DNA of 64,000 bases from Suillus spraguei (lineage: Eukaryota; Basidiomycota; Agaricomycetes; Boletales; Suillaceae), in NCBI GenBank assembly GCA_016800925.1, contig JABCPU010000005.1:492227-556226 (forward strand), in the 5' to 3' direction. The notes under the pieces were generated by a model. The model searched no databases, was not told the origin of the DNA, and saw nothing but the letters and a program-made list of their open reading frames with translations. How positions within the stretch are numbered: the stretch's first letter is position 1; every line of letters starts with the position of its first letter. A program made the translations under genes and the position numbers. Below, piece by piece: positions 40,876-52,147 of the stretch.

Positions 40876-41350
40876 TGTTATGAACTGGGGTGGCGTCACC
40901 AGCGACAGTGAAAAGACACAGACGGTCGACTGGGAGTTCTTACAATGTCCAGAAGAGGACAAGGTGAAAGTACAAGGAACGCGTTCCGAGTACGATCAAG
41001 GGTTCAGCCTCAAAGACAAGTCTAAGAGGTATCCGCGAGAATAGAGACTAAGGCTAAGGAGTGCTTAGACTTAGAGACGATTCAAGACGACTTAGGTTGG
41101 AGACCTAAGTGAAGGAGATTCCAGGTAAAACCCAGTAAGATTAAAGTAGAGAATCTACTACAAGTACACTGTGCTTAAATAGGCCAATATGTGCGCACAG
41201 ACCAAGAGAGGCGTGGGAATGTAAGTGCGTATCCAAAGAAGGAAGGCAACTATAGTACAGATGCGTTGAGCATATGAGTCAGAGTCATGTTACGTAATAT
41301 ACACGGTAAATGAAGTAAGAAAATGAATAGGGGCACGTACGATTGTAACA
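40876..41350 (-). repeat. 5' LTR of chromovirus copy 1 with TATA box
   Basis: 475 bp, TGTTATGAAC...GTAACA on the plus strand. On the element strand TATTTAAG (41174-41181 in plus coordinates) lies about 35 bp before the ACTTTAATCTT segment, the expected start of the RNA. Confidence 0.9.
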
Positions 41351-41424
41351 CATCTCACTTGTGCCTTTAGTAGGATTAACACTGCGCTTATACTTAGGCC
41401 AGCACTAGTTTCTTCATTTCAGCA
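41351..41424 (+). repeat. LTR family C, second part
   Basis: Includes the second CATCT duplication, then CACTTGTGCC...GTTTCTTCATTTCAGCA. It matches the reversed copy at 58961-59032 and completes the LTR begun at 33060. Beyond it Harbinger sequence resumes to 41671. Confidence 0.75.
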
Positions 41425-41946
41425 GGGAGTAGTGAGAAGCCGCTGATATGGGGTAAGGGGGTTAGTGAACAAGGGACCAAGCAGGGGCTGATCAGGGGGC
41501 TCCATACTATGAACAGATGATATTACAACTAGGATCAAGCAACTCATTGAACTAGGGACTGATAATGATGATAATCATATTCAAGCTCTGCTTACATGCT
41601 GATGCTTGCACCACAAACAAAATTTTGTATTTTGAAATTTCGGCTTATACAAATGGTTATTGAACGAGCTCTTATATAGTACCATTTTTGCTGACAAACA
41701 GCATGCGCTGTCCTGCTTTCCATCGTTTGTGTTTTATGTAAGAGTGAGGAACGAGCACGTGCATAAAACTATGTCTATGTAAGGACCAAGTAAGATCAAC
41801 AAACCTTTTTCCTCCTCGCTACCACCAACTTGGCGCAAGCGCCTGTGTATCAACTCATTTCACCCCTCTTTGCCCTCAAAGCTCTATAGTTCTGTGTCAA
41901 TTTGACTTTGCACAAGACTATGAATTGACTTCTTACTGATCCCAAC

Positions 41947-43018
41947 ATGGATCAATGCCCTGACTATACCTCTGCTGTCTTTCAAACCTGTTGCACGGCT
42001 CTTCTCTGTGCTCAAGTAAACGACACACAAGCAGCCATGACTCTTCAATCCTTTTGAATTACTAATGATGCTCTGAAGGTCCAGTGGCAACTTCAGGTGG
42101 ACGTGGATGCTCTTGCGGCAGCTGAACAACAATGCCTCCTGGATGAGGAGGCTGAACAATGTGCTGCTGCACAATGTAATGTCTACAGGATGGATGCCGC
42201 TGTAGCTGCCAAAGATCAAAAGAAGAATTGCATCCACCATATTGCCATCCCCAATCACCCATGCCCCACATGTGCCGCTGAGGTCATTTTAGTTGCTGAC
42301 TTTGCTCTTCACAAGTTGGACAAGGCTCAATTTGTTGAGCTTTACTACTGGAATAATTAAGGCCTTGCTGATGCCAAAAACAACTTTCATACTACCAACG
42401 AGGAAAGCATGGTTCCTACCACGGCTGCTGATGGTTCTACACCCTGGATATCTGCCAATGGTGCTCATCCTGTAGTAGGTGTCATGGCCGATCATCTTCT
42501 CACTCCACTCGACTTCTCATGTGCAGTCCCACATTTCATTCATTCTTTAAGTCAACGAGGTTGGAAGAACTCATGCATTGTCATGCTTGCCAACTTCTTC
42601 GGCGTGCTGATGTTACATGACTACTGGACCTCTGACAATGTATTAGAGCAACATGCACTTGTTACCTACGAAGAAGAACAACGTTGTGCATGGCATCAAG
42701 CCATTCCATTGCCTGATGAGGCCTGGAACATCGACATTCTCAAGAAAAAAGAACCTTCTAGAACCTTCAATAAGCTTTATCATGCAGAGCGTGACCATGC
42801 CAATCTGGAATTTGATGCCAAGAGGCTCCAAAGTTGGCAATACGCCTTACTCTTCATGGACACTGCATCCTTTTGTGGAAACAAAGGAAAACATTCTATG
42901 GAACAGTGATCTTTCATGTAGATCAGATGTGTTCTGCCTCTCCACCATCCAAAGGAAAACCCTCTCACCTCAATAACTCTCTGCACAATCCATTGGGTTT
43001 TTCCAATGGTGCACGTGG
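41947..43018 (+). pseudogene. DIRS/Ngaro-like element, gag-like ORF (first half)
   Basis: One frame from ATG 41947 (MDQCPDYTSAVFQ) through an Ala/Glu-rich coiled region (ALAAAEQQCLLDEEAEQCAA), LHKLDKAQFVELYYWNN, DGSTPWISANGAHPVVG, DFSCAVPHFIHSLSQRGW, IVMLANFFGVLMLHDYWTSD and EEQRCAWHQAIPLPDEAWNI to past 42909. Stops at about 42055 (TGA), 42358 (TAA) and 42909 (TGA) break it. The same protein resumes after the LTR-B insertion at 53417 with a Cys/His knuckle and reverse transcriptase. No family name is certain for this N-terminal half; linkage to the reverse transcriptase is inferred from matching truncated edges and from remembered domain order in agaricomycete elements. Confidence 0.6.
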
Positions 43019-43195
43019 TGTAAAGATACAACCTAGCCTGAGCTGTAGATAAACCATGGCCTAAGCTAGTATGTGAGTCTTGCGCTCCGTCTAGTCTGCT
43101 TCACTTGTTAGAACAAGAGCGTTCGACCCTAAAGTGGGATGCCTATTAGTATGGTCAAGTTTGAGTCAAACTTGTGTGCAAAGGAAGCGTTGTGG
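43019..43195 (-). repeat. LTR family B, reversed, first part
   Basis: Starts TGTAAAGATACAACC, the reverse complement of the family B end, and is cut at TGTGG by chromovirus copy 2. It continues at 52624-53416. Confidence 0.85.
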
Positions 43196-43366
43196 TGTTA
43201 CAGTTGTACGTGCCCCTATTCATTCTCTCTTTGTCTCCTTTACATGTATATTACATAACTTGACTCTGACTCATATGCTCAATGCATCTGTACTATAGTT
43301 GCCTTCCTTCTTTGGATACGCACTTACGTTCTCATGTCTCTCTTGGTCCGTGCGCACATATTGGCC

Positions 43367-43374
43367 TATTTAAA
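43367..43374 (+). promoter_or_regulatory. TATA box of the chromovirus LTR
   Basis: TATTTAAA, 34 bp before ACTTTAATCTT (43401-43411). The spacing fits transcription starting at or near that segment, which would make it the 5' end of the RNA. Confidence 0.6.
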
Positions 43375-43400
43375 CACATTGTATTATGCTTGTAAACCTT

Positions 43401-43411
43401 ACTTTAATCTT
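43401..43411 (+). promoter_or_regulatory. Predicted self-primer (start of R) in the LTR
   Basis: ACTTTAATCTT is exactly complementary to AAGATTAAAGT at 43673-43683, one base past the LTR. Conserved in copy 1. Inference: the RNA 5' end folds back to prime minus-strand synthesis. Confidence 0.65.
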
Positions 43412-43672
43412 ACTGGGTTTTACCTGGAACATCCTTCGCTTAGGTCTCCAACCTAAGTCGTCTTGAATCATCTCTAAGTCTAAGCACTCCTTAGCCTTAG
43501 TCTCTATTCTCGTGGAACCTCTTAGACTAGTCTTTGAGGCTGAACCCTTGATCGTACTTGGAACGCGTTCCTTGTACTTTCACCTTGTCCTCTTCTGGAC
43601 ATTGTAAAACTTCCCAGCAGACCGCCTGTGTCTTTTCACTGTCACTGGTGATGCCATCCCAGTTTGTAACAA

Positions 43673-43683
43673 AAGATTAAAGT
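43673..43683 (+). promoter_or_regulatory. Primer-binding site, copy 2
   Basis: AAGATTAAAGT. Unlike tRNA-primed elements it does not begin TGG. Confidence 0.7.
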
Positions 43684-43799
43684 CCACCTGATCGTCGACT
43701 ATCCAGTCTTCGACCCTGAAACCTGATAAAGCCCTAACGGACAGCAAGACCGTGCGTGTAGGCACCGAGAAAGTATAACTCATCAGACGGATTACCATC

Positions 43800-44630
43800 A
43801 TGACTACCACCAAAGAATTTGAATACAAAATCGGTCTTCCAACCGGTTTTGATGGAGATCGTGACAACTCTCTGGAATTCATCCAATCATGCAATCTGTG
43901 CTTCGATATCAACAAAAAGCTTTACACCACCGATAAGCAGAAAATCATTTTCATTACATCCTTCATGACCGAAAAGAACGCCAAATCTTGGAAAGAACAA
44001 TTCCTTGCTCACGCTCAGTCAACCGATACCTCCGGACAAAAGGTTGGTTACGGGACGTTGAAGGATTTTATGAAAAGCTTCAATGAAGCTTTCGAACCAG
44101 TGGATACCAGAGGGACCGCGTTAACAAAGCTCAGAGACCTCAAACAAGGAAGTGGCGATCTCCATACCTATATCGCTGACTTTGAGGCACTTGCAGCCAA
44201 GGCCCACATCACCGATGATGCAACAAAGATTCAGTTCTTCCAAGACAGCCTCAACCTAGGTATCCTAACCAAGCTCTTTGTGCCAGGAGATGTTTCAGAG
44301 ATATTCTGCAATGTTGTATTGCAATGCATTTCCATTGACAACTCTCACCAATGCCTTCTGGCGTTATGAGCACGTCATGCTCTGCAAAAGAAGAAGAACT
44401 ATGGAAACGCGCGTTACACACCAAGTCGAGATTCGAATGCAATGGTAGTAGACCGAATCTCTGATATGGAAAGATCTGAGTGTATGAAGAAAGGACAATG
44501 CTTCAGATGCAAGAAGACCAGACATCGCATTCATAACTGTCCTGAAAGGAAGAAGAAGACTCTGCTCCAACAAACCAAAGTCGAAAATGAAGAAGATGAA
44601 ACTGTGAGGCGGATTATAGAGGATTTTTAA
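43800..44630 (+). pseudogene. Chromovirus gag, copy 2
   Basis: MTTTKEFEYKI to LLAL, then TGA at 44367-44369 and resumption with the knuckle CFRCKKTRHRIHNC (44442-44630); the Gly of the knuckle seen in copy 1 is Arg here. Ends GGATTTTTAA with pol again in the -1 frame. Confidence 0.9.
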
Positions 44631-44763
44631 ATTGGAGAAACAAGGATTCAACGTATGTTTCTCCCAATGTATTGCTAAGGCTTGTACATGCTGTAGGTGA
44701 AAGAAAAGAACTTCGTATCCCTATCACTCTTCACTTGCATACCCACTTAAAATCCGTCGACAC

Positions 44764-46002
44764 TGTTACAACCATGCAAAACTGGAGATTAGTAAGAAGT
44801 CCTGGTCTTACATGGGGTTGTACTGGAGGGTTGTAAAGTCAAAGGGGCTTGGCCTCAGCTCGTACGCTGTGCCCCTTACCCGAGTATGTGCCCTTAATTT
44901 CAGATGAAGTCCAAGGGAGAGTTCTGATGAAGTCTGGATGGAGGGTCCGGACAAACTCTAAGGCAGGATAGCTCGACAGAGCTCCGATGGACTTCTGGAT
45001 GAGCGCGGGATGCGCCGGAACTATTTCTGGAAGGTAGGGAGTAATGGTAACACTACTGGAACAAGCTCCAAGTAGAACAAATGAAGGATGGACCGCTGGA
45101 CAAAGTCCAGGGCAGGATAGGAGCAGAGCTCCAGAGGGAAAGATGATCCATAGATGTCAGAGGATAGGATAGGATGGATCCAGAGGACTAGGGGTCCGAA
45201 GGTCCGGAGCTCAGAGGAGCAGAGGAGCAGAGGAGCGGAGGAGCGGATGAGCATAGCTCTGTGGATCTTAGAGGAAGTGTTGACTACTAGAGAGGAGTTG
45301 GTCCGGATATGGTGTAGAGATAGTATAGACTACTCCAGACAAGGTCCGGAATAGAAACAGACAGTATAAGACTACCAAAGGTAGAGTCGGAGGTGAAACA
45401 GATGATAGACGGAGATGGACGAAGTCCGAAAAAATTATAGGACATAGGATCAAAGCTCTGGCCTAGGGAGTGATCCCATAGGCCTGAGTTGGAAGCTTAC
45501 AAGGGCCAGAGCCCAAGTGCAAGAACGGAAACGGAGTTATATAGACATGATAACAGGATACAGAGTAATCAAAGGAATATACAGAAGTAGGAACAATGAA
45601 TCAGACTGAGGTCTGCAGGAGTTGTACTACAAGTTTATATACTGTAGGTAGCATGCCGGAAGGCAAGTAAGGATAGTCCGAGGCTATGTTTGAGGCATTG
45701 CGGAACACAAGGCTATGAACTTGGAAATAAGACTTGTACGAAATATCTTATCAAGATGGAAGTCAAGATAACCGAAAGCCAGAGGTGCAGAGATAACCAA
45801 AAGCCAGACACAGGTATTAATCTAAAAGGAGTAACGCGCAGGTGTGCGGGAATAGTTTCGGATATGAGCATGGATCGGATATGGACATGGATCAGATATG
45901 GACATGGATCGGATATGAACACGGATTGGATGGGTGGACTAGGATGTATGGATTGGGTGTCCAGATGTCCATGGATCAGACCTGAATGTACGGTATATGA
46001 CA
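44764..46002 (+). repeat. LTR family A, solo, nested in chromovirus copy 2
   Basis: 1,239 bp, TGTTACAACC...ATATGACA, with perfect GACAC duplications (44759-44763 and 46003-46007). The protease codons around Val-Asp-Thr close when the LTR and one GACAC are removed, matching copy 1. Confidence 0.95.
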
Positions 46003-49000
46003 GACACTACCGCTGTCATCGATTCCGGCACAGCAGGAACATTTATTTCCGAGGAGTTTGTGAAACTCCATCAAATCACATGACAAAAACTTAAGACACC
46101 GTTTCGAGTCACTACAGCAGATGGAACTCTTATCAAGGGAGGGTCGATCACACACTACTGTCTCCTAGTGGTCAAAATTGATGAACGAACCATGTATGGA
46201 AAGTTCCATATCACTAAACTAGGACAAAGAGATCAAATCCTTCTTGGAATCCCGTGGTTACATGCCATGAACCCCAGTATAGATTGGGCCGCCGAAACAC
46301 TCGTCCTCCCTCAAACAACGAAGTCTGATGAAATTGAAATCGACTTGGATACGGATCGGATGAAGAACGGGCTACCCCCGGCTTTCCACTGTCATCCCAA
46401 GAAATGACAAAATTCACAACTTCCAAAACTTCTTGTCGCCCCTTCTATTAACATTCCTGATGTTCCAAGAGATCCAGAACCTGAAATACAAATGCCATGT
46501 ACTACAAACCCCACCCCCGTGTACAACTGCCGAGAGCAGTATCACCAATTCTCTGCGCAGAGAAGCGTAAAAACAACTCCGAACCCGAGTATTGGGCTGG
46601 AACAGAACCTATTGAGCAATGGCCGATAGAAGAACAGAAGCATGGAAAAAGAAAAGCGGAAGAAGAAATCCCTGGACGAGATACAAACGTACCGAAACTA
46701 TCCAAGTTCTATGTTCCTCCGAAAACTCTTCAAAATACTCCTTCAGCTTCAATTGAAGAAATCCCCGATGAAGAAGAACCCATGCCTTCATTGATCCCAA
46801 AAGAGGATGATGATCAATTCAACACTATGCGAGATGTCTGGCATGCGCCAGAAGTACGTGAAATTTCCTCTTACGAGCTTGGAGATGGAGAATTCCTTGT
46901 GGAATATGACATGGATGGAGTTAGTATGAGAATCATCAAAGAAGTATCCATGGATACACCCCTCACATGTGATGGAACTTCCCGACTTGAACAACTCCCC
47001 AACTACTCCACAATCTCCCTTCCCCCTCTGAAATATAGCAATAAAGCTCAGGAATTCACTACAGATGAGAAGGAGAAGGAGAAGAAATCCTTTGAAGAAT
47101 TGGTCCCTGAATGCTTGCACGACTTTGCGGATGTCTTTGCTAAAGACGGACCAAACAAACTACCTCCTGAACGCCCTGGTATTGATCATCAGATCAATAC
47201 TAAACCCGGTTTTATTCCCTGCATGTCTAAGGTTTACCCATTATCGGAAAAAGAACGTGCTGCCGTCAAAACATTTATCGATGAAAATGTTGCAAAGGGG
47301 TTTCATCTCAGAATCGAAGTCACCCCAAGCTAGTGGCTTCTTCTTTGTGGGAAAGAAGAGTGGAGAATTGCGTCCTTGTCAAGATTATCGCTACATCAAT
47401 GATTGGACGGTCAAGAACGCTTATCCGCTCCCACTTCCTATTTCCCTCGTCGCACGCCTTCACAATGCACAGTTCTTTACGAAAATGGATATTCGGTCTG
47501 GTTATAATAACATTCATATCCATCCTGATGATCGCTGGAAAGCGGCTTTTACTATGGAATTTGGCCTCTTTGAACCGAACATCATGTTCTTTGGCCTCTG
47601 CAATTCCCCGGCAACTTTCCAAGCATACATGAATCGTACTTTCCAGCAGGAAATCAATGAAGGATGGATGGTTATCTACATGGACGATATCCTGATTTTC
47701 TCCAAGACTATGGTAGAACACCGTGAATGGACAAGACGGGTTTTGATGAAGATACCAAAATCTGTAAAAGAAGTATGGTCATTCCTCGGTTTTTGCAACT
47801 TCTACCGCACATTCATTTCCCATTACTCTGATATCGCCCGCCCCCTTATCGAATTGACAAAGAAAGATAAGGTCTTTGATTGGTCACCCGAATGTATGGA
47901 CACCTTTGACAAACTGAAACGACACTTCACATCCCAACTGGTACTCCGCAATCCTGACCCTTCCTGACAATTTGCCATTGCTACTGATGCTTCGCTTGTA
48001 GCAACTGGCGGAGTTCTTTTACAGACTGATGAGAATGGTGTTTATCACCCATGCACATATCTCTCACAATCTTTGAACCCCGCGGAACGCAATTACCAGA
48101 TCTTTGATCAGGAACTCCTTGCCATAATCCGGGCATTGAATGAATGGCGTCATTATCTTGAAGGAAACCCGCACCCTATCCTGGTATTCACCGACCACAA
48201 GAATCTTCTGTACTTTAGAAGTGCACAGAAGCTTACCCATTGCCAAGCACGTTGGCAACTGATTCTGTCTATTTATGACATTGAACTGCATCACATTGCA
48301 GGTACCAAATTGGCGGTACCCGATGCCCTCTCTCGCCGGCCTGACTATAACTCCAGCAAAGATGATAACGACTACCAGACTCTCCTCCCTGATGCTCTAT
48401 TCGTTCGTCTTATTGATACCGACCTAACAGATGTCTTGTCATCCTCTGACCCCCTCAACGACCCTGTCTTCAAAACAGCATCCGACACTCTAGATGGCAT
48501 GTGCCTTCCCCCTATGAAGTCAGCACTTTCCAACTGGAAGATTGAGGAGAACATCCTCTATTTTAAGAATCGCGCCTACATTCCACCGGCACATTGTCCT
48601 GATATCCTGAAATGGTATCATGATCATCCTACTGCGGGACATCCCAGTAGATTCAAAACTGAAGAACTCGTCAAACGGGAAGCTTGGTGGCCCGCTATGG
48701 GTTCCTATATTCGGAAATATGTGGAGGGTTGCACCCTTTGTCAGCAAATGAAAGCGGATACACACCCTGTTCGGCCTCCGCTTACCCTGATCCCCTCCTC
48801 TGCGACTCGCCCTTTTTCTCAGGTCTCTGTCGATCTTATCACTGACCTCCCTATCTCTGGCGGCTTTGACAGTATCATGGTCGTGGTAGACCATGGCCTT
48901 ACAAAGGGGGTAATTATTATCCCTTGTCTGAAAACCGTCACTTCCGAAGGCATTGCCAAATTATTCCTGAAACATGTCTATCATCAATTTGGACTCCATA

Positions 49001-49275
49001 ACAAAGTTATCTCTGATCGTGGCCTGCAGTCCCTATCTCGCTTCTCCAAGGAGCTTGCCCGACTTCTCGACTACATCATCGCCCCATCTACGGCTTATCA
49101 CCCTCAGACTGATGGTCAAACTGAGCGACTCAATCAGGAGCTAGAAACATATCTGCGGATCTATTGCTGCAATAACCCTGAATATTGGATAGAACACTAC
49201 CAATCACTGAATTGTTCACAACCATCGAAACACAATGCAAGGAATGCATCACCTTTTTATCTAATGATGGGATAC
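46003..49275 (+). pseudogene. Chromovirus pol, copy 2, first part (protease to integrase)
   Basis: Protease remnant, TGA at 46081-46083 in place of CGA, GIPWLHAMNP, linker, then reverse transcriptase (IYMDDILIF near 47680), RNase H (stop at 47965-47967, again CGA to TGA), integrase zinc site (HDHPTAGH, CTLCQQ) and DDE core (VDLITDLP, ISDRGLQ, YHPQTDGQTERLNQELETYL). A frameshift near 47303 separates the linker from the polymerase. Interrupted by LTR-D at 49276. Confidence 0.9.
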
Positions 49276-50042
49276 TGTTAAGACTGTACTCAAGGGTAGA
49301 GAGATCCGAAGGGCTTTGGCCTCAGTTCGTACACTGTGCCCCTTTCTCGAGTAATGCCCCTTATTTCAGGGAGGAGTTATTCGTCCGAAGACCCGGAAGG
49401 GTTGCGCGACGGATCCGGGTGTCCGAAGGTGTCGGATATAATACGTCCGAAGGTAATTCGGAACGTAAGGAGAGGACAGAGATTAAGGCTAGTTTCGGAA
49501 CGAGTTCCTAACTAGAAACTAACAGAGATGGACTATCCGAAGATAGAGTCGGAGGTATAGACTATAGGAGTCAATCCTAAGTCTCGGAAGGTGACTTAAA
49601 GCGGAGAGTGGCTTAAGTCGGAGGAGGCAGAATGAGTAGAATCTAAGATGATATTCGAACTAAGGTTCTACGGAGATCTACAAGTGGTTTATATACAGTA
49701 AGTATCTAAGACGGATAATTAGCAAGTCCGGGACCGAGGGCTATGTACGAAGTGTAACGGAAGTCTATTAGTTATTGCACAGCGGATCAGTAAGCATGAA
49801 TCGGAAATGAACACAGGAAACGGATCAGTAACACAGGACGGAAATATAAACAGCCGGAGTACCGGTAGTAGGAGAAATGATGAAAGGAGATAGACGCAGA
49901 TGTTCACCAGGGAGTTAAGGTGTGAGAAGTGAGTACATTCGGAAGGGTGGTCCGGACAGGATCTGTGGACCAGACGGATATGGAAACGATCGGATCTGGA
50001 CGGATATGATCGGATCTGAGATTAGAAGTATGGTATATGACA
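49276..50042 (+). repeat. LTR family D, solo, nested in chromovirus copy 2
   Basis: 767 bp, TGTTAAGACTG...ATATGACA, with perfect GATAC duplications (49271-49275 and 50043-50047). It splits the integrase frame at the codons for MMGYE. Confidence 0.95.
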
Positions 50043-50586
50043 GATACGAACCACGCACTATCCCTCACCTGATCCCTGCAGAAGATAAGAGAAGAAGCAA
50101 TTGCCTGCCATAACATTTCTATGCAAACAATGGCCGAACGATCCGAGGAGAGAAGTACACTCCATGGAAGATCGGAGATAAGGTCTGGCTATCTGCTGCT
50201 AATCTTAGACTCAAACTCCCATCACAGAAACTTGCACCGAAGCGATATGGACCTTTCCCGATCATCAATGTCTTATCACCTATCACATTTATGCTCAAAC
50301 TCCCTCCACAATGGAAGATTCATCCCACTTTCCATGCTTCTGTCTTATCATCCTATAGCGAAACAGACATACACGGCCCGAACTTCCTGAACCACCACCT
50401 GATATTATTGAAGAAGAAGAATACAAAGTGGAAGCAATTCTTTCCCACAAAGGAACCGGCATTCGCTGACGCTATCTTATTTCTTGGAAGGGATATTCAT
50501 CAGGAGATAATGAATGGCTCCCAGAAAAGAACTTAAAGAACTCCGCTCAAATCCTGAATGCTTATAAGAAGCAACACTCCCTCTGA
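50043..50586 (+). pseudogene. Chromovirus pol, copy 2, end (integrase C terminus and chromodomain)
   Basis: Continues from the integrase C terminus (WLSAANLRLKLP, FHASVLSSYSETDIHGP) to a degenerate chromodomain ([20 protein letters not shown] near 50490) and ends with a TGA after KKQHSL at 50584-50586. Here pol stops before the extra ORF. Confidence 0.85.
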
Positions 50587-52111
50587 TTATCCTTCAGTCA
50601 ATCAAACCGCACAAGCACTTGATCAACTAAAGCCTTTCGAAATGCCTTTTCCCACTGCATACATCACCCCCATCACCATTGTCAACAATGACTCTGATTC
50701 CGATGCAGAAAACTACGGAACCCTTGCCACTGAAATTGACAACACCTCCTATATTGAAGCTGCCCTTCTATGCAAAGGACATGCTCTCGAGATTGAGAGA
50801 ATCCTCACCAAAAGAGGTGCCTTCCCTGCTTTACTTCTCGTCAACATTATCCACACCGCTGCCCTCATCGAAACCAACATCAACGAAACCACAGAAATCA
50901 CGTATTGCCAGTGCATCTTACATCTACAGAAACACATTCGTGCTTATGCAATGTTGTTGCTTCCCCATTCTTTTAAGAGCGATGTTGAAGAAGCTATTCA
51001 CATTGTGGCCGAACGCCGAGCAGGTGTTGCTCGACCTCCCTCTCCGCAAAGAGATACGGACCCACTTCCAGTCCCTTCACCCCCTTCTTCGCGCATTTAT
51101 TCTAATATTGATGCCTTTGCTGGCTTATACACTGCTGTTCAGGAGATTGGACAGCTCACCAACGCAGTCGCCGAAACTATCCAGCAATCAGTCGTTGAAA
51201 CAAGAGCAGCCAGAAATTTAGTCGAAGAAGCTATTACTGATCTGCAGCAAATGCAAGCGGACCTTGCTTCCCCACGAACCCCATCTCCTATTGAACGACC
51301 AACTTCATCACCCTCTGTCATAGTCTCCCATGATCACCCCACATGGTCATACGAACCTTGCACAGACAAGCAGTGTGAAGCCGTGAAAATATTAGGAGTC
51401 CCTGTCACTGAGTTGGTGGCACTTGGTCCTTGACTCTGCGACCTCCATATTCACCCTCCAATGTCCATCCCGGCATCATTTGGTCCAATGGACCCTGTTT
51501 TGCCAGTCCTAGTAAAGGACTTCGGCATAACGTCCCCTTCCTCCCCCGATGAACTCCTCACGGTTGCTGAACGAGCAATTACTCCTGATCTCCCAACGTT
51601 GGCATACACCCTTACCATTGAACAGCAGGCGCAGCTCAGACGCGATAATGCCTTCGCCTTGAGTTGTATGACACGAAGGAAGGGAAAGAAGTGTGCCAGA
51701 TCCACTAGTCCCAAGCCCATTATCTCACCATCGCCGTTACACATGTCTACCTCCAACACTGACGAAAATATGAAATGTCGGTTTTGCAACATCATTGGAC
51801 ATTGACAGAAGAATTGCCCTGAATACCAGTATCAAATTTGTCTGCGACATGCCCCCACCCATCTATCTATCTACTGCCCTCAGCGTATTGGGGATCCCCT
51901 GTTTACGCTCACTTGGAAGGACGATGGATTCTATAATGCACTTCGTAGGTGGGAGCAGTATCTTATTAATCGTCAATGAAGAAAGGCAGGTTGACGAGCA
52001 AGGACTGTAGTGGAAGAAGAAGCGGCTTATATGCTAGGGGGAAGTGTTGCTGATGAAGACATCGCTAACTATGACGACTATGACCCCATCTATGATGCCA
52101 ATTGCGATATG
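50558..52111 (+). pseudogene. Extra zinc-knuckle ORF, copy 2, separate frame
   Basis: Frame +1 relative to pol. It starts with a segment absent from copy 1 (MPFPTAYITPITIVNNDSDS, acidic), then ALEIERILTKRGAFPALLLV and the same order as copy 1: helical region, coiled-coil-like YTAVQEIGQLTNAVAETIQQ, Pro-rich linkers, TGA at 51431-51433, knuckle CRFCNIIGH followed by TGA at 51803-51805, LTWKDDGFYNALRRWEQYL and an acidic end DYDPIYDANCDM at 52111. A dead copy, but it shows that the ORF can stand apart from pol. Confidence 0.8.
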
Positions 52112-52134
52112 TAAAAGTCGGTGACTTTCCATGT

Positions 52135-52147
52135 AAAAAGGGGGTAA
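52135..52147 (+). promoter_or_regulatory. Polypurine tract, copy 2
   Basis: AAAAAGGGGGTAA directly before the 3' LTR, as in copy 1. Confidence 0.85.

Larger units (their letters stand above)
33922..41350 (-). mobile_element. Chromovirus (Ty3/gypsy), copy 1, full length
   Basis: 7,429 bp between perfect CATCT duplications (33917-33921 and 41351-41355), with 475-bp LTRs at both ends. Order on the minus strand: LTR, self-complementary PBS, gag, protease, reverse transcriptase, RNase H, integrase, chromodomain, extra zinc-knuckle ORF, polypurine tract, LTR. One nonsense change and two 1-bp frameshifts disable it, but the LTRs differ at only two positions seen, so insertion is recent. Confidence 0.95.
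30036..41671. mobile_element. PIF/Harbinger DNA transposon, interrupted by an LTR and a chromovirus
   Basis: Terminal inverted repeats start GAGCTCGTTC and extend over about 60 bp (left 30036 onward, right up to 41671; both contain TTGTATAAGCC and AAATACAAAAT). Both ends are flanked by TTA (30033-30035 and 41672-41674), the target site typical of PIF/Harbinger. The element carries the two usual genes, a SANT/Myb-like protein on the plus strand and a DDE transposase on the minus strand. Removing the insertion at 33060-41424 leaves about 3.3 kb. Confidence 0.9.
43196..43671 (+). repeat. 5' LTR of chromovirus copy 2
   Basis: 476 bp, TGTTACAGTTGTACGTGC...CAGTTTGTAACA. It contains TATA-like TATTTAAA at 43367-43374. 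Confidence 0.95.

Noticed and set aside
33055..41429. 5-bp target duplication for LTR-C inside Harbinger
   Set aside because: TGCGG and GGGAG do not match; shifting the ends gives only partial matches, so no duplication is claimed.
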